From Boseongicola sp. (GTDB taxonomy: Bacteria > Pseudomonadota > Alphaproteobacteria > Rhodobacterales > Rhodobacteraceae), in NCBI GenBank assembly GCA_028824715.1, contig JAPPCV010000113.1:1-64000 (forward strand): DNA of 64,000 nucleotides, given 5' to 3'. Positions within the stretch are counted from its first letter, which is position 1; each line of letters begins with the position of its first letter. The notes under the pieces were generated by a model, which worked only from the letters and a program-made list of their open reading frames with translations, made no database searches and was not told where the DNA came from. Positions 20,426 through 29,158 of the stretch are shown here, in pieces. The position numbers and the translations under genes are program-made.

Positions 20426-20544
20426 CTGCCAAATGTTTCTGGCACAGTATTGACTGTAATCCGAGTTTCCGACCCGAGCCATGCAAGCGGGCGACTGACG
20501 GCCGATAGGATTGCCAGCAGACCCATGCGCAACGCGGGGGTCCT

Positions 20545-20800
20545 CTGTCCCACCGATCTTTGCGCTGGGCTTTCTGGACGCGATGCCCACGAAACATGGG
20601 GCTGAAATCCCTCAAGAGTTCAGCGTGATCGGATAGGACGACATCCCGCAGTCAAGCTGGGAATTCAACACTTTCAGGCAACCCGTGGGCGAGGTCGCTG
20701 CCAAGACATTGGAGCTTTTGGAAAGCCGGTTTGCCGATCCGGAATTGGAAGAACGCCAGGTTGACCTTCCTTTTGCGCATGACAGAAAGCGGCACCACGC
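20545..20800 (+). pseudogene. relic of a LacI-family transcriptional regulator (C-terminus)
   Basis: Plus-strand translation gives FALGFLDAMPTKHGAEIPQ, then FSVIG, an in-frame TAG, then DDIPQSSWEFNTFRQPVGEV and AAKTLELLESR. This matches the C-terminal effector domain of LacI/GalR regulators (IPxDxSVIGFDDIP ... TTFRQP), with the Phe of GFDD replaced by a stop. A frameshift probably precedes 20545. No DNA-binding domain or start is present upstream, where the IS-like repeat lies, so the gene was truncated. Confidence 0.7.
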
Positions 20801-20805
20801 TTTAG

Positions 20806-21342
20806 GCGGCAAGCGACGCGGGAGACGCTGCGGTCGCCGGGCTGCTCAGCGTGTTCAACCGGACGCCCACGGTCTTCCCCGGAACGGGCCTGTACATTGT
20901 CTTTGAATTGCCCTAAATCGCATGCACGGCCGAGCACGAGCACCCACGATCATTGCAGGAAATCGGATACGAAGTCAGTGCGCGTGAAAGCTGGAAGTTA
21001 AGATCCGTCTATGCGAAAATCGGTGCATGCCATGCCTGCCGGCTGCTGTCACCGGACCAGACGAGCGCCGTGTCAGATTCATGCGCCTACCAGTTCCCGC
21101 GCTGTTGCCGACCTGGAAGGAGGCACCTTCGCGCATGGACCGTGATGCCGTCGCCAGCATAGCGACCCTGCGTCAGGCCAAGAGTAATTCCGGTTCCCAT
21201 AAGACCGGGTGGTGGCAGGAGTCGAAGTATAGACCATCCGAAAGTTCCGCAGCCAGCTGCGATGCTGAGCGCCGTTGTACGGAGAAGGTGAACTCGAGCC
21301 ATTGCGCATGGAAAGGATGTGCAATTCCAGGATCGGCGGCTC
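20806..21342. other. unassigned tract with a short former-coding fragment
   Basis: After the LacI relic, a plus-strand frame (20806-20916) reads AVAGLLSVFNRTPTVFPGTG then LYIVFELP and a stop; it looks like the end of a gene but has no start and I do not recognise it. From 20917 to 21342 no frame looks coding and no repeat was seen. Confidence 0.3.
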
Positions 21343-21984
21343 CTATTGGGCTGGCGTTCGCCCTGCAGTGGGAAACGTCCGTTCCGCTCGGTAGGTCAAA
21401 AAGCTGGAAAGAACCTGCGTGTCGCACTCTTCCTGCCAGCGCGACCCTTCGACAACCGCAGACACGACCTTGAACCTGTTGCGAAAGTCCTTGGTCCTTT
21501 CGTTGCTTTCAACCGCAATCGCGACAATCCCCGCGACAACTCCCTTCTGCCGCTCCACGAGACGGATCGCGCCATCCATCGTGCCACCAGTTTCAACCCA
21601 TTGGTCCACGAGGAGAACACGCGTGCCCGGCGCAAATGCCGGAGTTCGCATTTCCATGTCCTGCGTACGTCCTGAATAGTTGGTGAATCCGACCTTGTCC
21701 GTCGCAACGCAGAGCTTCCCGGCCTTCCGGATCGGGAGGAATCCGCGACCAAGGCGGGCGGCGAGAGCGGACCCCAGCACGAAACCCATTGCATCGAGCC
21801 CTGCAACCACATCAATCTCGTCCGGATCGAGATCGGCACACAAGTCGTCCGAGAGATCGTTGAATGCGGCGGCGTTGATGTAGATTGATGTCGGATCAAG
21901 CCACGCGAATTTCGGTCCCTTGGTATTGGGAGACATCAGCGAGAGATACCAACGGTCGCCGCGCGAGTCCTTCAAGTCTTCCAT
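21343..21984 (-). CDS. phosphoribosyltransferase (APRT-like, type I)
   Basis: 213 aa. The PRPP-binding loop is RVLLVDQWVETGGTMDGAI, with catalytic-loop region GLDAMGFVLGSALAARLG upstream, as in adenine phosphoribosyltransferases. Expected to join a base and PRPP to make a nucleoside monophosphate. Start at 21984: the ATG is seven to eight bases after AAGGAG; an ATG six bases earlier is too close to it. Overlaps the end of the BtpA-like gene by 13 bases. Placed divergently from an importer and a CodA-like deaminase, so a salvage role is likely; true base unknown. Confidence 0.85.
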   Translation of the reverse strand: MEDLKDSRGDRWYLSLMSPNTKGPKFAWLDPTSIYINAAAFNDLSDDLCADLDPDEIDVVAGLDAMGFVLGSALAARLGRGFLPIRKAGKLCVATDKVGFTNYSGRTQDMEMRTPAFAPGTRVLLVDQWVETGGTMDGAIRLVERQKGVVAGIVAIAVESNERTKDFRNRFKVVSAVVEGSRWQEECDTQVLSSFLTYRAERTFPTAGRTPAQ

Positions 21985-22772
21985 TTGCATTCTCCTTGGC
22001 TGCGAGTCACCGCCAAGAGGTCGCCAAGGCGGTCGGGATCGATGTTGTAGAAGTCGTCCCTCAGGTTGATCCCGGTCGCAACGAGGAAGCAATCAACCGA
22101 CGCACAATAAAGATGGGCATTCTCCGGAGTAATTCCGGAAGCCAAGGCCAGGGGCGCCTCGTCGATGGCTTCCCGGAATGATTCAACCTTGCGGAGACCC
22201 GGCTCGTGACCTGTGGCCACGCCCGAGGTCGTCACGACATCCACGTATGGAACTGCGAGCCGGGCGGCGTCGAAATAGGCATCGGCGTCGACCGGCCTTT
22301 GCTTCTTGAAAGCAACACCACCGAAGTAGAGACCGTCCCAGCCACACTCCACGCGAATCCGGGCTATGTTTTCGGCCTCCTCCTGCGCTGTCTGGCGCTC
22401 GTCGATCCGTGCATCATCCGCCCAATAGGCCTGAAAGACATGTCCCGCACGCGCCAGATTGCCTAGGACGGGGAAGGCGACATCGCCAGGCTGGGCCAGA
22501 AAGTTCACGCCGAGCCACATGTCGGCCCGTGCTATACGCACCTCCTGCAGAATCGCGAGAAACGGCTCCATTGCGAAGTCATGATTGATCAGGAATGCCC
22601 CTGGACAACCCGCGGTGCCCACGATGTCGAGGTTGCGCAGCGCCTGCCCTGCGTCAAGGACGTGGATCACGGGCGTGACCAACGTCTCTGGTGACTTCAG
22701 CAAATCTTCGAACATGGACAGTTCAGCCTGATTCAAGAACTTCTGCGGCAACGCTACAAAACCGTCAATCAT
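21972..22772 (-). CDS. BtpA/SgcQ-like TIM-barrel protein
   Basis: 266 aa from ATG 22772 (frame open to 22802). Motifs GWDGLYFGGVAF, VDVVTTSGVATG and a late SVDCFLVATGINLRDDF place it with BtpA/SgcQ-type beta/alpha barrels related to phosphate-binding barrels; the SGVATG and VATG loops would bind a phosphate. Family functions range from photosystem I biogenesis to uncharacterised sugar or nucleoside metabolism. Start choice: using 22802 would put the regulator's palindromic operator inside the gene. Coupled to the phosphoribosyltransferase, so it may act on that enzyme's product or a ribosyl phosphate. Confidence 0.7.
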   Translation of the reverse strand: MIDGFVALPQKFLNQAELSMFEDLLKSPETLVTPVIHVLDAGQALRNLDIVGTAGCPGAFLINHDFAMEPFLAILQEVRIARADMWLGVNFLAQPGDVAFPVLGNLARAGHVFQAYWADDARIDERQTAQEEAENIARIRVECGWDGLYFGGVAFKKQRPVDADAYFDAARLAVPYVDVVTTSGVATGHEPGLRKVESFREAIDEAPLALASGITPENAHLYCASVDCFLVATGINLRDDFYNIDPDRLGDLLAVTRSQGECKWKT

Positions 22773-22781
22773 ATCTAAAAT

Positions 22782-22811
22782 TGATAGTTGATATGATTTC
22801 ATAAACTATCA
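22782..22811. promoter_or_regulatory. inverted-repeat operator between BtpA-like gene and lysR
   Basis: TGATAGTT (22782-22789) and AACTATCA (22804-22811) are perfect 8-base inverted arms separated by 14 bases, in an AT-rich patch between divergent genes. It lies 11 bases before the LysR-type ATG and 10 bases before the BtpA-like ATG. This is where a LysR regulator would be expected to bind, controlling both directions. Confidence 0.65.
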
Positions 22812-22821
22812 TCATGACGCC

Positions 22822-23700
22822 ATGGCAAAGAACATTCCCACCGATCTCCTGCGCAGCTTTGTCACTGTCGTAGATCAAGGCAGCTTCACACGCGCTGCCG
22901 GGGTGCTCGGGCGGACCCAGCCTGCAGTAAGCCTGCAGATCAGGCGACTGGAAGAGCTGCTGCAGACAAAGCTCATCATCACTGCCGGCCGGCAGTTCGC
23001 CATTACCGACGCAGGTCTTGCCCTCGGGCCCTATGCTCGCCGGCTGCTCCGCCTGAACGACGACATCATTGCGCACTTCGCCGATCAAGCCTTGGCGGGA
23101 TGGATTCGTGTGGGCGTGCCAACCGACTTCGCGCACAGCTTTCTGCTCGAGACGATCGCCGCGTTTGTCATCTCGCACCCTGAAGTGCGGATCGAGATCG
23201 AGAGCCTGTTGTCCAGGGACTTGCGGGAGGCGCTGGCCCATGACCGACTCGACATAGCCGTGGCAATCACGCCCGACGGTGACGTGCCGTTTCTGGTAGA
23301 CACCACGGTTGTGGAGCCCTTCTGGGCGCTCCAGGACAATGCCAGATTCGATTCAGGAAAACCACTTCCGATTCTGCGGCATCCCGACCCCTGCGAATAC
23401 GCGGCCCGCATGCGCAACGCGCTCCGCATGTCGGGCCGGGACTGGCGTACCATGCTGGTCTCGAGAGACGTTTCGGGGCTTCAGGCCGCTGTTCAGGCTG
23501 GCCTGGGCGCCACGGCGCTCACTCCGGCCACCCTGCTGCCCGGCATGCGTGTTGGACGCCCGGACGAAGGGTTCCCGCCCCTTGCCGCGTTGCGGATCGG
23601 GCTGTTCTACAAGCATGCGACTTTGAGCGATGCCGGACACGGCTTGGCCCAGCACCTCGTTGGACATATCAATTCCTCGCAGGTTTCCGAAGTGGCATAA
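22822..23700 (+). CDS. LysR-family transcriptional regulator
   Basis: 292 aa. N-terminal winged helix: LLRSFVTVVDQGSFTRAAGV then LGRTQPAVSLQIRRLEELLQ, the standard LysR helix-turn-helix. The effector domain begins around residue 90 (GWIRVGVPTDFAHSFLLE). Divergent from the BtpA-like/phosphoribosyltransferase pair and upstream of the importer and deaminase genes, with a palindrome in the short gap, so it probably senses the imported compound or a product. No clear Shine-Dalgarno. Confidence 0.93.
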   Translation: MAKNIPTDLLRSFVTVVDQGSFTRAAGVLGRTQPAVSLQIRRLEELLQTKLIITAGRQFAITDAGLALGPYARRLLRLNDDIIAHFADQALAGWIRVGVPTDFAHSFLLETIAAFVISHPEVRIEIESLLSRDLREALAHDRLDIAVAITPDGDVPFLVDTTVVEPFWALQDNARFDSGKPLPILRHPDPCEYAARMRNALRMSGRDWRTMLVSRDVSGLQAAVQAGLGATALTPATLLPGMRVGRPDEGFPPLAALRIGLFYKHATLSDAGHGLAQHLVGHINSSQVSEVA

Positions 23701-23840
23701 GTCCTGTTAATGACAGCATACCAACTGGAAATTTCCTACGGACCGGTCCTTGCTGCTACCGTTTCGGACATAGCGCTCCTTGGGCGTTCTTGGCAGGATT
23801 CGCTTCGACGCAACCAGGTGCTCAACAGCAAGGAGATCCC

Positions 23841-24968
23841 ATGTCCATGAGTCATTCCCAACTGACCCGGCGCAATCTGTTGGCAACCGCAGCTGGTGCC
23901 GCCCTGACCGTCCCGATGATCAATCGTGCCTGGGCACAAGATCCGACAGACATCAACATGCTGGCGTGGTATGGTCACGCCGAGCCCGATATCGTTGCGG
24001 AGTTCGAGGCGCAGAACAATGTGAAGTTCGTTCCCAAATACTACGCTGGCGGCGACAACATGCTGGCGCTGATCGCCCAGTCCCCGCCCGGAACCTACGA
24101 CATCATCCTGTCGGACGCAGAATTCGTGCAGCAGTTGAATGCCGCCGGCTACATCGAGGAACTTGATGCCTCACTCTTCCCGTTTGATGACTTCTGGCCC
24201 GAGTACCAGAGTTTCCCCGGGCATTGGACAGGCGACCGTCTTTGGTCGGTGATGGTGCGTTTCGGGCTGCTCGGCGTCTCCTACAACACCGACATCCTCA
24301 GCAGCGACGAAGCGTCGAGCTACAACGCCTATTGGAACTCGAAGGTTGCCGGAAAGGTGGGCCACTTCGATTGGCATCTGCCTTCGCTGGGCCAGATCTC
24401 GCTGTTGAACGGCAACCGGGATCCGTCGCCGTTCGACATCGGCGAAGACGCCTGGCAGGCGGTGCAGGAAAAGACGCTGAGCCTCAAGCCGCAGGTAGGC
24501 GGGTACTTTGACTATGGCGGCACGTTCTCCTCGTTGAAGAACGGCGAAATGCTGGCAATGTGCGGAATCGGCGACTGGATCACGGGCGTCCTGCAGAAGG
24601 ACGGTGCCCCTGTCGCCAGCGTGATCCCGGAAGAAGGCGGCATTCAATGGACGGAAAGCTACTCGATCGGCAAAGGGTCGACCAAGCAGGAGATCGCCAA
24701 CAAGTTCATCCAATACATGCTGAGTCCCGGTGGCCAGGTGCGCTCGATCCAGATGGCAGCCTATCCGGGCCTCTCGCCAACGAAGTCAGGTTGGCAGGCA
24801 ATTCAGGACGCCAATCCGGCCGAGGCTGAACGATCAGGGCTGATCGAAGGGCATGACCAAAGCCCAAGAAAGCTGCTTGCCGAGAAACGGCTCTTTCTCC
24901 GCGACATTCCACGCCAGCAGACGCTCGAGGACTGGAACGACTTCTGGTCGGAATACAAGACCGCTTAG
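23841..24968 (+). CDS. periplasmic substrate-binding protein, PotD-type
   Basis: 375 aa. Tat-type signal: SQLTRRNLLATAAGAALTVP with cleavage near AWA-QD. The body matches the spermidine/putrescine-binding PotD superfamily (INMLAWYGHAEPDIVAEFEA, later SYNTDIL). ATG 23841 has AAGGAG. Although the family is named for polyamines, members carry varied amines and heterocycles; the linked CodA-like and phosphoribosyltransferase genes suggest a nucleobase-like ligand, which is inference. Confidence 0.85.
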   Translation: MSMSHSQLTRRNLLATAAGAALTVPMINRAWAQDPTDINMLAWYGHAEPDIVAEFEAQNNVKFVPKYYAGGDNMLALIAQSPPGTYDIILSDAEFVQQLNAAGYIEELDASLFPFDDFWPEYQSFPGHWTGDRLWSVMVRFGLLGVSYNTDILSSDEASSYNAYWNSKVAGKVGHFDWHLPSLGQISLLNGNRDPSPFDIGEDAWQAVQEKTLSLKPQVGGYFDYGGTFSSLKNGEMLAMCGIGDWITGVLQKDGAPVASVIPEEGGIQWTESYSIGKGSTKQEIANKFIQYMLSPGGQVRSIQMAAYPGLSPTKSGWQAIQDANPAEAERSGLIEGHDQSPRKLLAEKRLFLRDIPRQQTLEDWNDFWSEYKTA

Positions 24969-25027
24969 CGAAGACAGGAAGCTGATGCGCCGCCGTCCCG
25001 CAGCGGCGCATCGGACACCTGCGGGCC

Positions 25028-25870
25028 ATGGCACGAAAACCGTCGATCTATCCTTACTTCTGGCGAGCGCCTTTGCTGATCTGGCAGGGGCTGTTTTTCG
25101 TCGGACCCTTGATCCTGATGGTCGCGATGTCCTTCTGGCTGGTGCGCAACTACCGCATGGAACCGGACTTCGTGCTGGCGAACTGGGAACGCATGCTGAC
25201 CCGGGACTACTTCTGGAGCGCGTATCAAGTGACCTTTCTGCGGGCGAGCATTGCAGCGGCACTGGCCAGCCTCTTTGCGTTTCCCGCCTCCTACGCTCTT
25301 GCGTTTCTGGTTTCCGAGACAACGCGCCGCTGGGCAATCTTTTTTCTGATCGTGCCCTTCTTCACTTCGTACCTTGTCCGCGTATACGCTTGGCAGGTCC
25401 TGCTCGCCGAAAGCGGGCCCGTGAATGCGGTCATCGGATTCGTTGGCCTGGGACCATTCACGATGCTGAATTCAGGCTTTGGAGCGATGGTCGGCTACCT
25501 GACACTCATCATGCCCCTTGTGGTGATCCTCCAGACCTTCAGCCTTGCCGCCATCGACCGAAACCTGATCGAGGCGGCTTGGAACCTGGGTGCTTCTCCT
25601 CGCCGAACCCTCGTGCGGGTGATCGTCCCGGCGGCCAAGGTCGGCCTTATCCTTGGCGCCGTCTTTGCGTTCATTCTTTCCTTCGGCGATTTCGTCAGCC
25701 CGTTCTATCTCGGGGGTTCGAAACCGCCGACCCTCTCCATTCTGATCATCGACACCACAAAGTCCGGGCAGCAATGGCCGCGCGCCGCCGTTGTCGCGGT
25801 GATGATGATCCTGACGCTGTTCACTGTCGCTTTCGCCGCCGTCGGTGCGGCATACCGTCGGAATGCCTGA
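25028..25870 (+). CDS. ABC permease, PotB-type
   Basis: 280 aa, six predicted membrane spans. EAA loop IEAAWNLGASPRRTLVRVIV near residues 180-200 and the end segment FGDFVSPFYLGG are typical of PotB-type subunits. Second gene of the importer operon, 59 bases after the binding protein and 3 bases before the next permease. Confidence 0.9.
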   Translation: MARKPSIYPYFWRAPLLIWQGLFFVGPLILMVAMSFWLVRNYRMEPDFVLANWERMLTRDYFWSAYQVTFLRASIAAALASLFAFPASYALAFLVSETTRRWAIFFLIVPFFTSYLVRVYAWQVLLAESGPVNAVIGFVGLGPFTMLNSGFGAMVGYLTLIMPLVVILQTFSLAAIDRNLIEAAWNLGASPRRTLVRVIVPAAKVGLILGAVFAFILSFGDFVSPFYLGGSKPPTLSILIIDTTKSGQQWPRAAVVAVMMILTLFTVAFAAVGAAYRRNA

Positions 25871-25873
25871 CAC

Positions 25874-26653
25874 ATGCGGCTCCCGATCCTTTTCTTTCGC
25901 CTCTATCTGCTGGCACTCTTCTGCTTCGTCTTTGCACCCATCGTCACCAGCACGGTGTTCTCGTTCAACTCGGACCGGTTTCCAACCATGCCTCTCGGCC
26001 ATTTCACCACCCAATGGTACCAGACCGCCTTTGCGCGGCCGGAGGTTTGGGAAGCATTCCGCAACTCGGTAACGGTCGCCCTCTCGGCCGCAACCTTGTC
26101 GACCGCGCTCGGCTTCGCGACCGCCTACACGGATTTCCGCTTCGGCTTCCGGTTCAAGTCCGCATATCTGGCGCTTGCGCTCCTGCCGCCCACGATCCCT
26201 CTCGTGATCATGGGGCTCGCGATGCTTGCCTGGCTTGGGCAGCTGGGCCTTTCCGGCAGCATCACCGGCATCATCATTGCCCACACCGTCATGGCCGCTC
26301 CCTTCGCGATGGCGATCTGCCGCATGCGCCTGCAACAAATGGACGCGTCGCTGGAAGCCGCCGCCTGGAACCTCGGCGCCTCGCCGTGGCGGGCGATGCG
26401 TGTCGTGGTTGTTCCATTCTGCCTGCCCGCGGTCATTTCGGCCTTCTGCCTGACCGCTGCGGTCAGCTTCGACGAGTTCATCGTCGCCTGGTTCGTGTCC
26501 GGACTGAACAAGACGGTTCCCGTGATGATCCTGGAAATCCTGCAGGGCAATGTCGATCCCCAGATCAACGCCATCGGCACCGTCGTCTTCGTCACCTCGA
26601 TAACGCTCGTGGTCGCCGCCCAGCTCTTGCTCCTGGGAAAGACCGCCCGATGA
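25874..26653 (+). CDS. ABC permease, PotC-type
   Basis: 259 aa. Starts MRLPILFFRLYLLALFCFVF, carries EAA loop LEAAAWNLGASPWRAMRVVV and the PotC-like SFDEFIVAWFVSG. Pairs with the PotB-type permease. Its stop overlaps the ATPase start (ATGA), so expression is coupled. Confidence 0.9.
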   Translation: MRLPILFFRLYLLALFCFVFAPIVTSTVFSFNSDRFPTMPLGHFTTQWYQTAFARPEVWEAFRNSVTVALSAATLSTALGFATAYTDFRFGFRFKSAYLALALLPPTIPLVIMGLAMLAWLGQLGLSGSITGIIIAHTVMAAPFAMAICRMRLQQMDASLEAAAWNLGASPWRAMRVVVVPFCLPAVISAFCLTAAVSFDEFIVAWFVSGLNKTVPVMILEILQGNVDPQINAIGTVVFVTSITLVVAAQLLLLGKTAR

Positions 26654-27720
26654 CTGACGCAACTCCGCTCGTGCGCTTTTCCCAGGTGCGCAAGTCCTAC
26701 GGAGCAATCGAGGCCGTCAGGGGCATTGATCTGGACATCGACCGCGGCGAATTCGTTGCGATCATGGGACCTTCCGGTTGCGGCAAGACGACGACCCTGC
26801 GGATGCTGGCAGGATTGGAGACCCCTACCGACGGCACCATCACCATAGACGGCCGCGTCACGAACAGCCTTCCGGCCCATGAACGCGATACGCCTCTCGT
26901 CTGGCAATCGCTTGCGCTCTTTCCCTTTCTCAATGTGGCGCAGAACGTGGAGTTCGGCCTGAAGATGCGCGACGTGCCCCGGGCCGAACGCCAGGCCAAG
27001 GTTGCGCTCTGGCTGGAACGTCTCGGTCTCGAAGGCTTCGAGCACCGACGGATCGACCAGCTTTCAGGCGGCCAGAAGCAGCGAGTCGCCTTGGCGCGCT
27101 CCCTGATCACCGAGCCCGAGATGCTGCTTCTTGACGAACCGCTCTCCGCGTTGGACGCGCATCTGGTTGTCCGCATGCAGGGCGTGCTAACCAGGCTTCA
27201 GAAAGAGCTTGGCATCACTTTCGTCTACGTCACGCACTCGCAATCGGAAGCCTTTGCCATGTCTGATCGCGTGGTGATCATGGGACATGGCGAAATCGTC
27301 CAGATCGGGCGCCCCCGGGAGATCTTCCGCGCGCCAAGGAACCGCTTCGTTGCGGAATTCGTCGGCCACAACAACATCCTTTCAGGCACGGTCACCCAAG
27401 GCGAGATCGATGTCGATGGTGTCCGTCTGCCCTTGGCAGGCGTTTCCGATGGTCCCGCAGAGATCGTCGTGGCGGCCGACCGCATGGAGATCTATGGCAG
27501 CCCTCCGTCGTCGCCTGCGTTGAAAGCGGCCTTTGTATCCGAGGAGTTCGCCGGCGCGGGGGTCATCTGCTACTTCGAGGGACCAGGTGACCTGGAGCTC
27601 AGGGCGCAGGTTCCCGAGGCCCGCCTGGCCGAGCTCGCGCCCGAGCCCGGGAAGCCGTTTTGGCTGGCCTGGGCCGCGGACTCACCCCATGTCTTGACGC
27701 ATAGAGAGGGACGAACGTGA
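26650..27720 (+). CDS. ABC transporter ATP-binding protein, PotA-type
   Basis: 356 aa. Walker A GPSGCGKT, Q-loop WQSLALFPFLNVAQNV (Trp in place of the usual Phe), signature LSGGQKQRVALARS, Walker B MLLLDEPLSALDA, switch His in VYVTHSQSEAF, C-terminal TOBE domain. ATG at 26650 overlaps the preceding stop; the frame is open far upstream but that part is a shadow of the permease genes. The end overlaps the deaminase GTG. Confidence 0.93.
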   Translation: MTDATPLVRFSQVRKSYGAIEAVRGIDLDIDRGEFVAIMGPSGCGKTTTLRMLAGLETPTDGTITIDGRVTNSLPAHERDTPLVWQSLALFPFLNVAQNVEFGLKMRDVPRAERQAKVALWLERLGLEGFEHRRIDQLSGGQKQRVALARSLITEPEMLLLDEPLSALDAHLVVRMQGVLTRLQKELGITFVYVTHSQSEAFAMSDRVVIMGHGEIVQIGRPREIFRAPRNRFVAEFVGHNNILSGTVTQGEIDVDGVRLPLAGVSDGPAEIVVAADRMEIYGSPPSSPALKAAFVSEEFAGAGVICYFEGPGDLELRAQVPEARLAELAPEPGKPFWLAWAADSPHVLTHREGRT

Positions 27721-28958
27721 CCTTCGACATCCTGGTCAAGGGAGGAACGCTTCCCGATGGTCGAATTGCCGATGTCGCACTCGCGGACGGGAAGATCGCT
27801 GCCGTCGAAGCGCCCATCGACGCCGAAGCCGGCGAGGTTGTGGAAGCCGCGGGAAAGCTGGTCTCGAGCCCCTTCGTCGACCCGCACTTCCACATGGATG
27901 CGACGCTCAGCTATGGCACGCCGCGCGTCAACGCATCTGGCACCCTACTGGAGGGCATTGCGCTCTGGGGTGATCTCAAGGCTCTCCAGACCCGAGAAGA
28001 CATTGTGGCGCGCGCGCTCACCTACTGCCGTCAGGGCGTGACCAAAGGGCTTCTGGCGATCCGAAGCCATGTCGATGTGACGGATCCGAACTTCAAGACC
28101 GTCGAGGCCCTCCTGGAAGTGCGCGAGCATGTTCGGGGCGTTCTCGACCTTCAACTTGTGGCCTTCCCGCAAGATGGCTGGTTTCGCGCGGAGGGTGGCG
28201 CGGCACAGGTCGTGCGAGCGTTGGACGCCGGTGTCGACATCGTTGGCGGAATTCCGCATTTCGAACGAACGACGGCGGACGGTGCAGCTTCGGTGCGGGC
28301 CGCCTGCGAACTGGCCGCCCAGCGGGGCGTACGGGTGGACCTGCACTGCGACGAATGTGACGATCCCCTTAGCCGGCATGTCGAGACACTTGCCGCCGAA
28401 ACCGTCCGCTGTGGCCTTCAGGGCCGGGTCGCGGGGTCTCATCTGACGTCCATGCATTCGATGGACAACAGCTATGTCGCGAAGCTACTGCCGCTGATTG
28501 CCGAAGCCGAGGTCGCCGCGATCCCCAACCCGCTGGTCAACATCACGCTCCAGGGTCGCACGGACACCTACCCCAAGCGGCGCGGCCTCACCCGCGTCCA
28601 GGAGCTCAGGTCCGCGGGCGTGAGGGTGGCCTTCGGACAGGACTGCGTTCGCGACCCCTGGTACCCGCTTGGAACCGGCGACATGCTGGATGTGGCCCAC
28701 ATGGGCCTCCACGTTGCACTCATGACCGATCTTGACGGCATGCGCGCGGCGTTCGACATGGTTACGAGCGCAGGTGCCGAGGTCATGGGTCTCGACTTCG
28801 GCCTGGAACCGGGTCGACGCGGCAGCCTCGTCGTCATTGACGCCAGCGATCCGATTGAGGCGATTCGGCTCCGGCCGACGCGGCTGTGCGTCATCTCCGA
28901 CGGCCGCATCGTCGCACGATCACGGCCGGAGACCTGCCACCTCTCCGCCAAGTTCTGA
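27717..28958 (+). CDS. cytosine deaminase-like amidohydrolase (CodA family)
   Basis: 413 aa. All CodA metal and catalytic positions are visible: His57 and His59 (DPHFHMD), Gln152 (AFPQDGW), His210 and Glu213 (LHCDECDD), His242 (SHLTSMHS), Asp309 (FGQDCVRDPWYPLGT). Cys310 stands where E. coli CodA has Asp314. Overall length and spacing match CodA (about 425 aa). GTG start overlaps the ATPase stop; AGAGGGAC precedes it. Hydrolytic deaminase of a pyrimidine, isoguanine or an analogue brought in by the upstream transporter; exact substrate uncertain. Confidence 0.88.
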   Translation: MTFDILVKGGTLPDGRIADVALADGKIAAVEAPIDAEAGEVVEAAGKLVSSPFVDPHFHMDATLSYGTPRVNASGTLLEGIALWGDLKALQTREDIVARALTYCRQGVTKGLLAIRSHVDVTDPNFKTVEALLEVREHVRGVLDLQLVAFPQDGWFRAEGGAAQVVRALDAGVDIVGGIPHFERTTADGAASVRAACELAAQRGVRVDLHCDECDDPLSRHVETLAAETVRCGLQGRVAGSHLTSMHSMDNSYVAKLLPLIAEAEVAAIPNPLVNITLQGRTDTYPKRRGLTRVQELRSAGVRVAFGQDCVRDPWYPLGTGDMLDVAHMGLHVALMTDLDGMRAAFDMVTSAGAEVMGLDFGLEPGRRGSLVVIDASDPIEAIRLRPTRLCVISDGRIVARSRPETCHLSAKF

Positions 28959-29158
28959 GGAGGATCGCAAAGGGGCTCTTACGAGCCATCCATTGTCAAG
29001 CCTCAAACTTACTCCGTTCCGATACCTCGCCGCATCCCTCGATCGCGGACGCGCGTCAGTCCCTGTCCAGGGGCTCGCATCTCGCATCTCGCATATTGTC
29101 GATTTCCTTGATCCGAAGACCAAGCTAGACGGCCAGGTTGCCGCCTGGCGCTGCCAGC

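Noticed and set aside
24853..26649. Upstream part of a 955-codon frame ending in the PotA-type ATPase
   Set aside because: Overlaps both permease genes in another frame and lacks protein-like composition; the ATPase clearly starts at 26650.
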